From Phreatobacter aquaticus (lineage in GTDB: Bacteria; Pseudomonadota; Alphaproteobacteria; Rhizobiales; Phreatobacteraceae): 64,000 nucleotides of DNA. A program made the position numbers and the translations under genes. Shown one piece after another: positions 36,739 to 45,658 of the stretch; position 1 is the stretch's first letter; each line of letters begins with the position of its first letter. Location: the NCBI RefSeq assembly GCF_005160265.1, contig NZ_CP039865.1, positions 2,504,828 through 2,568,827 of the forward strand, in the 5' to 3' direction. Below the pieces are notes generated by a model. That model saw nothing but the letters and a program-made list of their open reading frames with translations, was not told the origin of the DNA and ran no database searches.

Positions 36739-37948
36739 CCCTAGCGACAGTCGATACCGAACCGCCGCGGCAGAGGCCGCATCCCCCGAAACGCCCGCCG
36801 CCCCGCCAGAAGCGGAGAAGGCGGCCGAACGGCACGAGCGCTGGCTTGATCGCCTGCGAGCACGCCTCGGCTTGAAGTCCGGTCCGTCGATCCGCCAGAA
36901 CCTCGAGGAGGTCCTGGAGGACAATGCTCCCGCCTCTGCCGGCTTCACGCCGGAAGAGCGGTCGATGCTGAAGAACATTCTGGAGCTGAGGGAAAGCCGG
37001 GTCGGCGATCTCGCCCAGCCGCGCGCCGACATCATGGCGGTCCAGAAGGACATCTCGCTGGACGCCTTGATGCAGGCCTTCGAGGATGCCGGTCATACCC
37101 GCCTCGTCGTCTATGACGACACGCTCGATGATCCGATCGGCATGGTCCACATCAAGGACCTCGTGACCTACCTGTTCAACGAGGCGAAGCGCGCCGCCAA
37201 GACCAAGCGCCAGAGCCGCGCCAAGGCGCAGGCCAAGGCCGAGGCGAGGGGCGAACCCAAGGCGGAAACGAAGGCCGAGGCCCGTGCCATCCCTGGTCTC
37301 GATCTCGGCGCCGTCGATCTCGGCGTGGCGCTGGCTCAGACCAAGCTTGTCCGGCCGATCCTGTTCGCGCCGCCCTCCATGCCGGCGATCGACCTGCTGG
37401 CGCGGATGCAGGCGACACGCATCCAGCTGGCGCTCGTCGTGGACGAGTATGGCGGCACGGACGGCCTGATCGCGATGGAGAACATCGTCGAAGCGATCGT
37501 CGGCGACATCGAGGACGAGCACGATACCGACAACGGCCGGATGATGTCGCAGATTGCCGACGGCGCCTATATCGCCGATGCGCGCGCGGGCCTGGACCAT
37601 GTCCAGGATGTGCTCGGACCGGATTTCGATCCCGGGGACGAGGTGCGCGCCGAAGTCGATACGCTCGGCGGCTATCTCACCATGGTCGCGGGCCATGTGC
37701 CGATCCGCGGCGAGCTGGTGGCGGGTCCCGGCGATTTCGAGTTCGAGGTGGTCGATGCCGATCCGCGTCGGGCCAAGCGGGTCAAGATCACCCGCGGCCG
37801 CGGCCTGATCGCCCGGCCGTCTCGTTCCGGCAAGCGCCGCGACGAGGAATTGGCGTCCGCTGTCGCTGCCGCTGCGTCGCAGCCGGCCAAACTGCCCGCG
37901 GCGATCGAGCCCTTGCCGGCTCCGGCGGTTCAGCAGGCAAAGGGCTAG
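36731..37948 (+). CDS. CBS-domain hemolysin-family protein, CorC/TlyC-like, with a Lys/Ala/Glu insertion
   Basis: 405 residues. CBS pair (first at about 93-150, second about 205-265, with VVDEYGGTDGLIAMENIVE) followed by the CorC_HlyC transporter-associated domain (EVDTLGGYLTMVAGHVP). No membrane domain, as in E. coli YbeX. Between the two CBS motifs, residues about 150-187 are almost only Lys, Arg, Ala, Glu and Gln (AKRAAKTKRQSRAKAQAKAE and on), where most homologues have a short linker. N-terminal 35 residues are Ala/Pro/Glu-rich. Start ATG 36731; a GTG at 36722 is possible. YbeX proteins are linked to ribosome maturation and magnesium. Confidence 0.93.
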   Translation: MPDPSDSRYRTAAAEAASPETPAAPPEAEKAAERHERWLDRLRARLGLKSGPSIRQNLEEVLEDNAPASAGFTPEERSMLKNILELRESRVGDLAQPRADIMAVQKDISLDALMQAFEDAGHTRLVVYDDTLDDPIGMVHIKDLVTYLFNEAKRAAKTKRQSRAKAQAKAEARGEPKAETKAEARAIPGLDLGAVDLGVALAQTKLVRPILFAPPSMPAIDLLARMQATRIQLALVVDEYGGTDGLIAMENIVEAIVGDIEDEHDTDNGRMMSQIADGAYIADARAGLDHVQDVLGPDFDPGDEVRAEVDTLGGYLTMVAGHVPIRGELVAGPGDFEFEVVDADPRRAKRVKITRGRGLIARPSRSGKRRDEELASAVAAAASQPAKLPAAIEPLPAPAVQQAKG

Positions 37949-38046
37949 GCCGCCGAGGCCGCTTGACCGGGGCGTCTGGCTGTTCGACACCGGGCCATGA
38001 TCTTGGCCAACCGTCGCGAATCGCCGTGCTCCCGGAGGACCATGCC

Positions 38047-39654
38047 GTGACGGTTGTCGATCTCGCGCGCTCGATCATCCTGTCATGGGGCTGGAAGCGG
38101 ACGGGCCTGGCCTTCGGCGCGGGTGCCATCGGTGCGCTCGCCATGCCGCCCTTCGGGTTTTTTCCCGCCCTTGCCATCAGTTTCCCGGTGCTGGTCTGGC
38201 TGCTGGACGGGGCCTCGGCTGCCGGCGGCGGCTGGCGCACGATCTGGGCCGCGGCCAAGACCGGGTGGTGGTTCGCCTTCGGCTATCACCTGGCCGGCCT
38301 CTGGTGGATCGGCGCCGCATTTCTGGTGGAGGCCGACCGTTTCGCCTGGGCACTGCCCATCGCCGTCGTGGCGCTGCCGGCAGGGCTCGCGCTGTTCACG
38401 GCACTTGGCACTGCGGTCGCGCGCCTCCTGTGGCGGCCGGGGGCAGGGCGTATCCTTGCGCTGGCGCTCGGCCTGGGCCTTGCGGAATATGGCCGCGGAA
38501 CCGTCCTGACCGGCTTTCCCTGGAACCTCTATGGCTATGCGCTGACCCAATATCTCTGGCTGGCCCAGGCGGCATCCCTGGTCGGCGTCTACGGACTGAC
38601 CCTCGTTGCCATTCTGGTCTTTGCGAGCCCCAGTGTGCTCGGCGACGATCCCGATGACGCCGCAGGGCGGGCTTTTGTACCGGCTGGCGCCATCCTGGTG
38701 TTGATGTGCCTTGGTCTCTACGGCGGTTGGCGGGTCTCGACGACCCCGGTGGGAATGGTCGAGGGCGTACGCCTGCGCATCGTCCAGCCGGACATTCCGC
38801 AGGATGCCCGCTTCCGGCCCGAAGAGCGCGATACCATCCTGGCGCGCTACCTCGAACTCTCCGACAAGGCCTCGTCACCCGAGCGGATGGGGGTGCGCGA
38901 CGTCACCCATCTGATCTGGCCGGAATCGGCATTTCCCTTTTTCCTCATCCGGGATCGTGCGGCACTCGCCCAGATTGCGAATCTCCTGCCCCCGGGTACG
39001 ACCCTGCTGACCGGCGCAGCGCGGCCTGAGGCGCCGGCTCCGGGCCGCAGCGATATCCGCGTTTATAACTCAGTCTATATGATTGATGACGCGGGCCAGA
39101 TCACCGAGACCTATGACAAGGTGCACTTGGTCCCGTTTGGCGAATACCTGCCATTCCAGGATCGCTTGGAGTCGATGGGATTGGAAGCCGTGACCAGGGT
39201 GCGCGGAGGCTTCTCGGCGGGGGATCGGCGCCGGACGCTGACGGTGCCAGGCGCGCCACCGGTCGGTATCCTGATATGCTACGAGATCATTTTTCCGGGC
39301 GAAGCGACCTCGGGCGACCGCCGGCCCGGCTGGCTCCTCAATGTCACCAACGACGCCTGGTTCGGCTTCACGCCCGGCCCCTACCAGCATATGCATCAGG
39401 CACAGGTGCGGGCTGTCGAAGAGGGTTTGCCGATCGTCCGCGCTGCGAATAACGGAATTTCCGCGGTTATTGATCCGTTGGGACGGGTGCTTCGGATGCT
39501 GCCCTTGGGGGCCCGCGATTCCCTTGATGCCGACCTGCCCACCGCGCTTGCGCCGACCCCATTTGCGCGCGCTGGTCATGTTCCACTCGCTGTAGTCTTC
39601 TTTGGATTGTTTCTAATCTTGGCGCGCCCGGCCCGTCGCCGCTCGCTGGGTTGA
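38047..39654 (+). CDS. lnt: apolipoprotein N-acyltransferase
   Basis: 535 residues. Inner-membrane enzyme that adds the third acyl chain to lipoproteins: about six N-terminal membrane spans, then a periplasmic nitrilase-like domain with triad Glu293 (IWPESAF), Lys358 (YDKVHLVPFGEYLPF) and Cys411 (GILICYEIIFPG), plus a last span near the C-terminus. The start is GTG 38047 with GGAGGA 8 nt before; the ATG five bases upstream is out of frame. It follows the CorC-like gene after about 100 nt. Confidence 0.96.
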   Translation: MTVVDLARSIILSWGWKRTGLAFGAGAIGALAMPPFGFFPALAISFPVLVWLLDGASAAGGGWRTIWAAAKTGWWFAFGYHLAGLWWIGAAFLVEADRFAWALPIAVVALPAGLALFTALGTAVARLLWRPGAGRILALALGLGLAEYGRGTVLTGFPWNLYGYALTQYLWLAQAASLVGVYGLTLVAILVFASPSVLGDDPDDAAGRAFVPAGAILVLMCLGLYGGWRVSTTPVGMVEGVRLRIVQPDIPQDARFRPEERDTILARYLELSDKASSPERMGVRDVTHLIWPESAFPFFLIRDRAALAQIANLLPPGTTLLTGAARPEAPAPGRSDIRVYNSVYMIDDAGQITETYDKVHLVPFGEYLPFQDRLESMGLEAVTRVRGGFSAGDRRRTLTVPGAPPVGILICYEIIFPGEATSGDRRPGWLLNVTNDAWFGFTPGPYQHMHQAQVRAVEEGLPIVRAANNGISAVIDPLGRVLRMLPLGARDSLDADLPTALAPTPFARAGHVPLAVVFFGLFLILARPARRRSLG

Positions 39655-39686
39655 TCACCGAGAGACTCGGCTGATCATTTGCTTCC

Positions 39687-39785
39687 TGTTGTAACAACAC
39701 CATAAAACCTGCCCGGGCCGATTGCGCGCGGGGCCTCGGTTGTGGTTGGTTGCGGCCCACGCGAGTGCTAGTGTTACATCACACT
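39687..39785. promoter_or_regulatory. two dyad sites upstream of the PhrR/PraR-type regulator
   Basis: TGTTGT-A-ACAACA (39687-39699) is a perfect 13-bp palindrome, and AGTGT-N6-ACACT (39770-39785) a second dyad. PraR of Rhizobium leguminosarum is known to regulate its own gene, so these are candidate operators. Only the symmetry is observed. Confidence 0.35.
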
Positions 39786-39865
39786 TCAATCGCACGGCGC
39801 CCGTTTGCAATCTCTGCGCGAACTGTGGTGCTGCAAAGTGCAATCGGTTGCCCCGGAGTTTACGT

Positions 39866-40282
39866 ATGGTCAAAAAGGTTCCCAACCCGATCGACAAGCA
39901 CGTCGGCAGCCGTGTGCGCATGCGACGCATGATGCTCGGTATGAGTCAGGAGAAGCTGGGCGAGCGCCTCAGCCTGACGTTCCAGCAGGTGCAGAAGTAT
40001 GAGAAGGGCACCAATCGTATCGGTGCCAGCCGGCTCCAGCAGATCTCCGCGATCCTGTCGGTGCCCGTGTCGTTCTTCTTCGAGGGGGCTCCGTCCACCG
40101 AACTCACGCCCGAGGGCGGCTTCTCGGATGTCGGCGGTGCGTCCTATGTCGCCGATTTCCTCTCCACCAGCGAGGGACTGGCGCTGAACCGCGCCTTCAT
40201 CCGCATCAAGGACGCCAAGGTCCGCCGCAAGCTGGTCGAACTGGTCAATGCCGTGGCCGGCGAGGACGACGTCGTACTCTGA
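39866..40282 (+). CDS. XRE-family regulator, PhrR/PraR type
   Basis: 138 residues with an HTH_3 domain (VGSRVRMRRMMLGMSQEKLG, then LTFQQVQKYEKGTNRIGASR). This regulator between lnt and metK is conserved across Rhizobiales; it is known as PhrR in Sinorhizobium and as PraR in R. leguminosarum, where it represses quorum-sensing and attachment genes. CGGAG precedes ATG 39866; longer upstream frames run through promoter DNA. A strong intrinsic terminator follows. Confidence 0.92.
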   Translation: MVKKVPNPIDKHVGSRVRMRRMMLGMSQEKLGERLSLTFQQVQKYEKGTNRIGASRLQQISAILSVPVSFFFEGAPSTELTPEGGFSDVGGASYVADFLSTSEGLALNRAFIRIKDAKVRRKLVELVNAVAGEDDVVL

Positions 40283-40332
40283 GGAGTCCGGCTTTCACCC
40301 AGCCGTCTCAAACCTGCTTCTGAACCCTGGAA

Positions 40333-40371
40333 GGCCGGTTCGTTCTTTTTTGCGAACGAAACGGCCTTTTT
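40333..40371 (+). terminator. intrinsic terminator after the PhrR/PraR-type gene
   Basis: GGCCGGTTCGTTC pairs with GAACGAAACGGCC (13 bp, one mismatch) around a TTTTTTGC loop and is followed by TTTTTG. A textbook Rho-independent terminator. Confidence 0.9.
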
Positions 40372-40384
40372 GCCGTTTTCGGGC

Positions 40385-40552
40385 TTGACCGCCGGGTAGC
40401 CTGTTGCCAGAAACTCGCCGCTCGGAAGCAAAGCGCTCGCGTTTTCCTCCAGTAGTGCGGCCGTGCGGGCTCTATCTCGCGTGGACGTTCAAATCCGGTT
40501 CATGGCGCCACCGATAACACGGCGCCTCTTCCCGCGACTGGCGCGGGATTTT
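40385..40552 (+). promoter_or_regulatory. metK leader: possible promoter and two hairpins before the start
   Basis: TTGACC at 40385 could be the -35 box (a weak AGAAAC lies about 18 nt on). Near the gene, GGCGCC (40504-40509) pairs with GGCGCC (40521-40526), and TCCCGCG (40530-40536) with CGCGGGA (40542-40548), the latter followed by TTTT and then the GGAGG of metK. The second hairpin looks like a short terminator. This suggests leader control of metK; it does not match the SAM-II pattern seen at metZ. Confidence 0.4.
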
Positions 40553-40571
40553 GCCTCTGGAGGACGTTTTC

Positions 40572-41777
40572 GTGTCCCGCAGTTCTTATTTCTTCACGTC
40601 TGAATCCGTGTCTGAAGGCCATCCGGACAAGGTGTGCGACCGCATCTCGGACGAGATCGTCGACCTGTTCTTCAAGGAAGCGGCCAAGGGCGGCCTGCCG
40701 GCTGCTCAGGTTCGCGTCGCCGCCGAGACGCTTGCCACCACCAACCGCGTCGTCATCGCTGGCGAAGTGCGCACCAACCTCACCGAGAAGCAGATCAAGT
40801 CGAAGGTGAAGTCGGCCGCTCGCAAGGCGATCAAGAACATCGGCTACGAGCAGGCCGGTTTCCACTGGAAGACCGCCAAGATCGACGTCCTGCTGCATCC
40901 GCAGTCGGTCGACATCGCCCAGGGCGTTGACGAAGCCGGCAACAAGGACGTGGGCGCCGGCGACCAGGGCATCATGTTCGGTTATGCCTGCCGCGAGACC
41001 CCGGACCTCATGCCGGCCCCGCTCTACTACGCCCACAAGATCCTCGAGACTCTGACCAAGTACCGCAAAGCCAACGAGCGCAATTGCGGCAAGCTCGGCC
41101 CGGACGCTAAGAGCCAGATCACCATCCGCTACGAGAACGGCAAGCCTGCCGCTGTCACGCAGATCGTGCTGTCGACCCAGCATGTCGACGAGAAGCTGAC
41201 CTCGAAGGACGTCCAGAAGATCGTCGAGCCGATCATTCGCGAGACGCTGGAAGGCATCGAGATCGCCAAGGACTGCAAGTGGTGGATCAACCCCACCGGC
41301 AAGTTCGTCATCGGCGGTCCGGACGGCGATTCGGGTCTGACCGGCCGCAAGATCATCGTCGACACCTATGGTGGCGCAGCCCCCCATGGCGGCGGTGCCT
41401 TCTCCGGCAAGGATCCGACCAAGGTCGACCGTTCGGCTGCCTATGCCGCGCGCTACCTCGCCAAGAACGTGGTTGCCGCCAAGCTCGCCGACCGCTGCAC
41501 CATTCAGCTGTCCTACGCGATTGGCGTTGCCCAGCCGCTGTCGATCTATGTCGACCTGCACGGCACCGGCAAGGTTGACGAGGCCAAGCTTGAAGTCGCG
41601 CTCGCCAAGGTCATGGACCTGTCGCCGCGCGGCATCCGCGAGCACCTCAACCTCAACAAGGCGATCTACGCCAAGACCTCGGCTTACGGCCATTTCGGCC
41701 GCAAGCCCGGCCGCGACGGTTCCTTCTCCTGGGAGAAGACCGATCTGGCCGCCAAGCTCAAGGAAGCGCTCGCCTGA
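40572..41777 (+). CDS. metK: S-adenosylmethionine synthetase
   Basis: 401 residues; makes S-adenosylmethionine from methionine and ATP. N-terminal [32 protein letters not shown], and [20 protein letters not shown] with [19 protein letters not shown] are diagnostic. This is the longer alphaproteobacterial form with an insertion around residues 70-110. The start is GTG 40572, with GGAGG at 40559-40563. It is followed by a clear terminator, so it is probably monocistronic, and it has its own structured leader. Confidence 0.97.
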   Translation: MSRSSYFFTSESVSEGHPDKVCDRISDEIVDLFFKEAAKGGLPAAQVRVAAETLATTNRVVIAGEVRTNLTEKQIKSKVKSAARKAIKNIGYEQAGFHWKTAKIDVLLHPQSVDIAQGVDEAGNKDVGAGDQGIMFGYACRETPDLMPAPLYYAHKILETLTKYRKANERNCGKLGPDAKSQITIRYENGKPAAVTQIVLSTQHVDEKLTSKDVQKIVEPIIRETLEGIEIAKDCKWWINPTGKFVIGGPDGDSGLTGRKIIVDTYGGAAPHGGGAFSGKDPTKVDRSAAYAARYLAKNVVAAKLADRCTIQLSYAIGVAQPLSIYVDLHGTGKVDEAKLEVALAKVMDLSPRGIREHLNLNKAIYAKTSAYGHFGRKPGRDGSFSWEKTDLAAKLKEALA

Positions 41778-41805
41778 GTGGGCGATCGTTCCCGTACCTG
41801 ATCGG

Positions 41806-41831
41806 AAAAGGGGGCCTTGTGCCCCCTTTTT
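41806..41831 (+). terminator. intrinsic terminator after metK
   Basis: AAAAGGGGGC pairs with GCCCCCTTTT around CTTGT and continues into TTTTT; it can also end transcription from the other strand. Confidence 0.9.
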
Positions 41832-41925
41832 CATGGGACACTCCCGGCCCGTTCCGCCTCCAGCGGCTTGATCTCCGCTCCGATATCGTGGATGTCGGCC
41901 GCCGCAGGATAAGAACGGGCTTTGC

Positions 41926-42618
41926 ATGACCGACGAGAAGCGACTGGCGGGGCAGGGGGCCTTCTTTGGCCGGCGCAAGGGCAAGACCTTGCGCGCGCAC
42001 CAGACCGACCTGATCGAAACCCTGCTCCCGCGTCTGTCGGTTGATCTCCAATCGCCCTGTGACCTTGCGACACTTCACGCCAAGCCGGTCCAGGGCCATG
42101 TGCTGGAGATCGGATTCGGTGGCGGCGAGCACCTCGTGCGCGAGGCGCTGGCCCATCCCCACCTCGGCTTCGTCGGCGTCGAACCCTTCGTCAACGGCAT
42201 GGCCAAGATGCTGGCCGAGATCGAGCGCAAGGCGATCGCCAATGTCCGGCTGCACCCGGGCGACGGCGCCGACGTGCTGGCCTGGCTGCCGGAAGCCTCG
42301 CACGACATCGTCTATCTGCTCTATCCCGACCCCTGGCCGAAGAGCCGTCATCACAAGCGGCGCTTCGTCTCCGACCGGACGGTCGAGGCGCTAGCCCGCG
42401 TGCTGAAGCCAGGTGGAGAGTTCCGCTTCGCCAGCGATATCGACCATTATTCGGAATGGACGCTCGCCCACCTCCTGCGCTCGCCGCACTTCGTGTTCGC
42501 CGCCGAGCGCGCGGTCGACTGGCGCACGCCCTGGGCAGGTTGGGAATCCACCCGCTATGAGGTGAAGGCCCTGCGGGAGGGCCGGCAGCCGTGCTATCTG
42601 ACGTTCCGGCGGCTCTGA
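41926..42618 (+). CDS. trmB: tRNA (guanine-N7-)-methyltransferase
   Basis: 230 residues; SAM-dependent formation of m7G46 in tRNA. Key motifs: LEIGFGGGEHLVREAL (SAM), GVEPFVNGMAKML, LYPDPWPKSRHHKRRF and FRFASDIDHYSEW. Position after metK is conserved in Rhizobiales, where rimP-nusA usually come next; here an iron-type ABC permease gene follows after 16 nt instead, so local synteny breaks at this point. Confidence 0.96.
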   Translation: MTDEKRLAGQGAFFGRRKGKTLRAHQTDLIETLLPRLSVDLQSPCDLATLHAKPVQGHVLEIGFGGGEHLVREALAHPHLGFVGVEPFVNGMAKMLAEIERKAIANVRLHPGDGADVLAWLPEASHDIVYLLYPDPWPKSRHHKRRFVSDRTVEALARVLKPGGEFRFASDIDHYSEWTLAHLLRSPHFVFAAERAVDWRTPWAGWESTRYEVKALREGRQPCYLTFRRL

Positions 42619-42634
42619 TCCGCCCGGAGATGGC

Positions 42635-43612
42635 ATGACCCCGGCGCTCGCGATCCTCTGCTGCCTGCTAGCCGGCCTGTCTCTGCTGGCGGGACCGGTG
42701 GCGCTGTCGCCGCTGGACGTGCTGTCCGGGCTGGCTGGCGGGACGACCACGGCCGCCGTCATCGTCACCGAGATCCGCCTTCCGCGCACTCTGCTCGCCC
42801 TGATGATCGGCGGGACACTTGGCCTCGCCGGCGCCGCGCTTCAGGGCCTTGTCCGCAATCCGCTGGCCGAGCCGACCCTGTTCGGCGCCCCGGCGGCCGC
42901 GGCTTTCACCTCCTCCGCGGTGCTGGCCTTCGGCGGTTCCTCCGCCCTGTCATTCTGGCTGCCGGTCGCCGGCATGGCTGGCGCCTTCGTCTCCGTTGCG
43001 GCCTTGCTGCTGATCGCCGGCCAGCGCGCCAGCCTGACGGTCTTGTTGCTCGCAGGACTTGCATTGACCAGCCTGTTCGGCGCCGGCACCGCCCTTGTCC
43101 TCAACCTGGCGCCCAATCCCTTCGCTGCCCTGGAGATCGCGTTCTGGCTGCTCGGGTCGCTGGAAGACCGCTCCTTCGTCCATGTCGGCCTCGCCGCGCC
43201 CTTTCTCGCATTGGGTGCAGTCCTCCTCGCATCTCAGGCTCGTGCCTATCGCGCCCTGACGCTCGGCGAGGAGGTCGCCGGCAGCCTCGGCATCAATGTC
43301 GCGAAAACGCGCCTCATTGTGGCCCTGGGTCTCGCCTTTGGCGTCGGTGCCGCCGTCTCGGTCACCGGGGCCATCGGCTTTATCGGCCTGGTGGCGCCCC
43401 ATCTGGTCCGGCGTGCGGTGGGAGCGGACCCTGGCCGCATCCTGCTGCCGGCGACGCTCGCCGGCGCCTGCCTGCTCACCGCTGCCGATATCGTCGCGAG
43501 GCTCATCCCGGCCACGACCGAGGTCAAGACCGGCGTGGTGACGGCCCTGGTCGGTGTCCCCTTCTTCCTCTGGCGCATCCTGCGCGAGCGCAGGCTGGAG
43601 GACGTGGCATGA
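42635..43612 (+). CDS. FecCD-family ABC permease (iron-siderophore/heme/cobalamin type)
   Basis: 325-residue inner-membrane permease with about nine to ten hydrophobic spans. EIRLPRTLLALMIGGTLGLA, LQGLVRNPLAEPTLFG and the C-terminal TGAIGFIGLVAPHLVRRAVG are characteristic of BtuC/FecCD. It starts 16 nt after trmB and overlaps the ATPase gene by ATGA. No substrate-binding protein gene is adjacent, so the ligand (ferric siderophore, heme or B12) is undetermined. Confidence 0.93.
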   Translation: MTPALAILCCLLAGLSLLAGPVALSPLDVLSGLAGGTTTAAVIVTEIRLPRTLLALMIGGTLGLAGAALQGLVRNPLAEPTLFGAPAAAAFTSSAVLAFGGSSALSFWLPVAGMAGAFVSVAALLLIAGQRASLTVLLLAGLALTSLFGAGTALVLNLAPNPFAALEIAFWLLGSLEDRSFVHVGLAAPFLALGAVLLASQARAYRALTLGEEVAGSLGINVAKTRLIVALGLAFGVGAAVSVTGAIGFIGLVAPHLVRRAVGADPGRILLPATLAGACLLTAADIVARLIPATTEVKTGVVTALVGVPFFLWRILRERRLEDVA

Positions 43613-44379
43613 GTGCGCTGTCGGTTGCCGATCTGACGGTGAGGCTCGGATCAACACTGGCGGTCGATCGGGCGGCATTCTCGGCAGAACAGGGAGAACT
43701 GGTCGCGATCGTCGGGCCGAATGGTGCGGGCAAGACCAGCCTCGTCAGGGCTGTCGCAGGCCTCGTCCACCATTCCGGCCAATGTTCCCTCGACGGCACG
43801 CGGCTGGAGGAGCTTACGCCGGTTGAGCGCGCACGGCGCATCGCCTATCTGCCGCAACGGGCCGATTTCGCATGGGCGCTGCCAGTCCGCGATGCCGTGG
43901 CGCTGGGGCGGCTGCCCCATGGCGACCCGTTCGGGCGCCCGAGCCCTGACGATGCAACGGCTGTCGCAACTGCTCTGGACCGTCTGGCTCTGTCAGCCCT
44001 TGCCGATCGCCCGGTGACCGCGCTCTCCGGCGGAGAGCGTGCGCGCGTCATGCTGGCCCGCGTGCTGGCAACGCAGGCACCGTTGATCCTGGCCGACGAG
44101 CCGACGGCTGCTCTCGACCCGGCACATCAGATGCTGGTGCTCGACCTGCTGCGCGATGAGGCGAGGGCGGGGCGCATCGTGCTGGCCGTGCTGCATGATC
44201 TGGCGCTCGCCGCCCGCTATGCTGATCGGGTCCTGGTCATCGATCAGGGGGCGATCGTGGCCGACGGGCCTGCCGTCGCGGTGTTGACCGGCGACCTGAT
44301 TGCGCGCGTTTTCGGGCTCGCCTGTCTGTTCGTGGAGATCGAGGGCCGGCGGGTGCCCATGCCGATCGGCCGCATCTAG
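43609..44379 (+). CDS. ABC transporter ATPase, FecE/BtuD/HmuV type
   Basis: 256 residues; cytoplasmic ATPase for the overlapping permease gene. Walker A GPNGAGKTS, Q-loop YLPQRADFAWALPVRDAVAL, signature LSGGERARVMLARVL and Walker B LILADEPTAALDP are intact. HmuV, FecE and BtuD cannot be separated on sequence alone. The operon ends here without a binding-protein gene. Confidence 0.93.
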   Translation: MSALSVADLTVRLGSTLAVDRAAFSAEQGELVAIVGPNGAGKTSLVRAVAGLVHHSGQCSLDGTRLEELTPVERARRIAYLPQRADFAWALPVRDAVALGRLPHGDPFGRPSPDDATAVATALDRLALSALADRPVTALSGGERARVMLARVLATQAPLILADEPTAALDPAHQMLVLDLLRDEARAGRIVLAVLHDLALAARYADRVLVIDQGAIVADGPAVAVLTGDLIARVFGLACLFVEIEGRRVPMPIGRI

Positions 44380-44467
44380 GGGGCTGTGCTGCATCGCGAC
44401 ATCTCGACGCCGCGATCAACTGCGCTAACCTGAGGCTTCCCGTTTTCAGCTACCGGAAGCCTGACCC

Positions 44468-45643
44468 ATGGCCGTCATCGATCGGATCGCCGCTTACCAT
44501 GCCGAAATGACCGAGTGGCGCCGGGATTTCCACGCTCATCCAGAGATCGGCTTCGAGGAAGTGCGCACCAGCGGGATCGTGGCCGAAAAGCTGGAATCGT
44601 GGGGGATCGAGGTCTATCGCGGCTTCGGCAAGACCGGCCTGATGGGCGTGATCCACGGCCGCCCGGGCAACCGCAAGATTGGCCTGCGTGCCGACATGGA
44701 TGCGCTGCCGATGCCGGAGCTCAACGATCACCTGCCCTACAAGAGCACCTACGAGAACCGCATGCATGCCTGTGGCCATGACGGCCACACCACAATGCTG
44801 CTGGGTGCCGCGCGCTATCTCGCCGAGACGCGCAACTTTTCAGGCACCGTCCATCTCATCTTCCAGCCCGCGGAAGAGGGCCTGACGGGCGCCGCCGAGA
44901 TGCTGCGCGATGGCCTGTTCGAGAAATTCCCCTGCGACCAGGTCTATGGCATCCACAATGCCTGGAACCTTCCGCTCGGCACAGCCGCGATCCGTCCTGG
45001 CACGGTGCTGGCGGCCGTCGACTACTTCACCATCACGCTGAAAGGCCGTTCGAGCCACGCTGCCCAGCCGCACCAAGGGCTCGATCCGCTGCCCTGCGCG
45101 GTCCAGATCTATACGGCGCTGCAGAACCTCGTCAGCCGCCGCATGGACCCCCACGACGTCGTCGTTTTGTCCATCGGCCAGTTCAATGCCGGCACCTCGC
45201 AGATCGTCATACCTGAGACGGTGACGATGACGGGCACGATTCGCACCCTGAAGGCGGGCGTGCGCAAGCAGATGGACGAGCTCTTCCATCAGACCGTCCA
45301 GAACCTCGCTGCAGCTCATGGGGTCGAGCTGATCCTCGACTACAAGCGCTCCTACCCGCCGACCATCAACACGGCGGAAGAAGCCTCGGCCTTCGAGGCG
45401 GCGGCGCGCGATGTCGTCGGCGACGACCTCATCAAGACCGACCTGCCGTCGCTGACAGCCGGCGAGGATTTTGCCTATTACCTGGAGAAGGCACCCGGCG
45501 CCTTCATGCTGCTCGGCCAGACCACCCCGGAACACGGCGCCGTGCCGGTTCATAATGGCCGCTACGACTTCAACGACGACCTGTTGCCAATCGGCGCAAG
45601 CTGCTTCGCGCGGCTGGTGGAGCAGCAATTGTCGGGCGTCTGA
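44468..45643 (+). CDS. M20-family amidohydrolase (hippurate hydrolase-like)
   Basis: 391 residues; dinuclear-metal aminoacylase/carboxypeptidase of the M20D group that removes N-acyl groups from amino acids. Typical segments: RRDFHAHPEIGFEEVRTS, LRADMDALPMPE, HACGHDGHTTMLLGAA, IFQPAEEG and the dimerisation-domain start GRSSHAAQPHQGLDPL. Substrate unknown; relatives include hippuricase and indole-acetyl-amino-acid hydrolases. Alone, convergent with dcd. Confidence 0.93.
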   Translation: MAVIDRIAAYHAEMTEWRRDFHAHPEIGFEEVRTSGIVAEKLESWGIEVYRGFGKTGLMGVIHGRPGNRKIGLRADMDALPMPELNDHLPYKSTYENRMHACGHDGHTTMLLGAARYLAETRNFSGTVHLIFQPAEEGLTGAAEMLRDGLFEKFPCDQVYGIHNAWNLPLGTAAIRPGTVLAAVDYFTITLKGRSSHAAQPHQGLDPLPCAVQIYTALQNLVSRRMDPHDVVVLSIGQFNAGTSQIVIPETVTMTGTIRTLKAGVRKQMDELFHQTVQNLAAAHGVELILDYKRSYPPTINTAEEASAFEAAARDVVGDDLIKTDLPSLTAGEDFAYYLEKAPGAFMLLGQTTPEHGAVPVHNGRYDFNDDLLPIGASCFARLVEQQLSGV

Positions 45644-45658
45644 ACGCCCGGCAATCCC

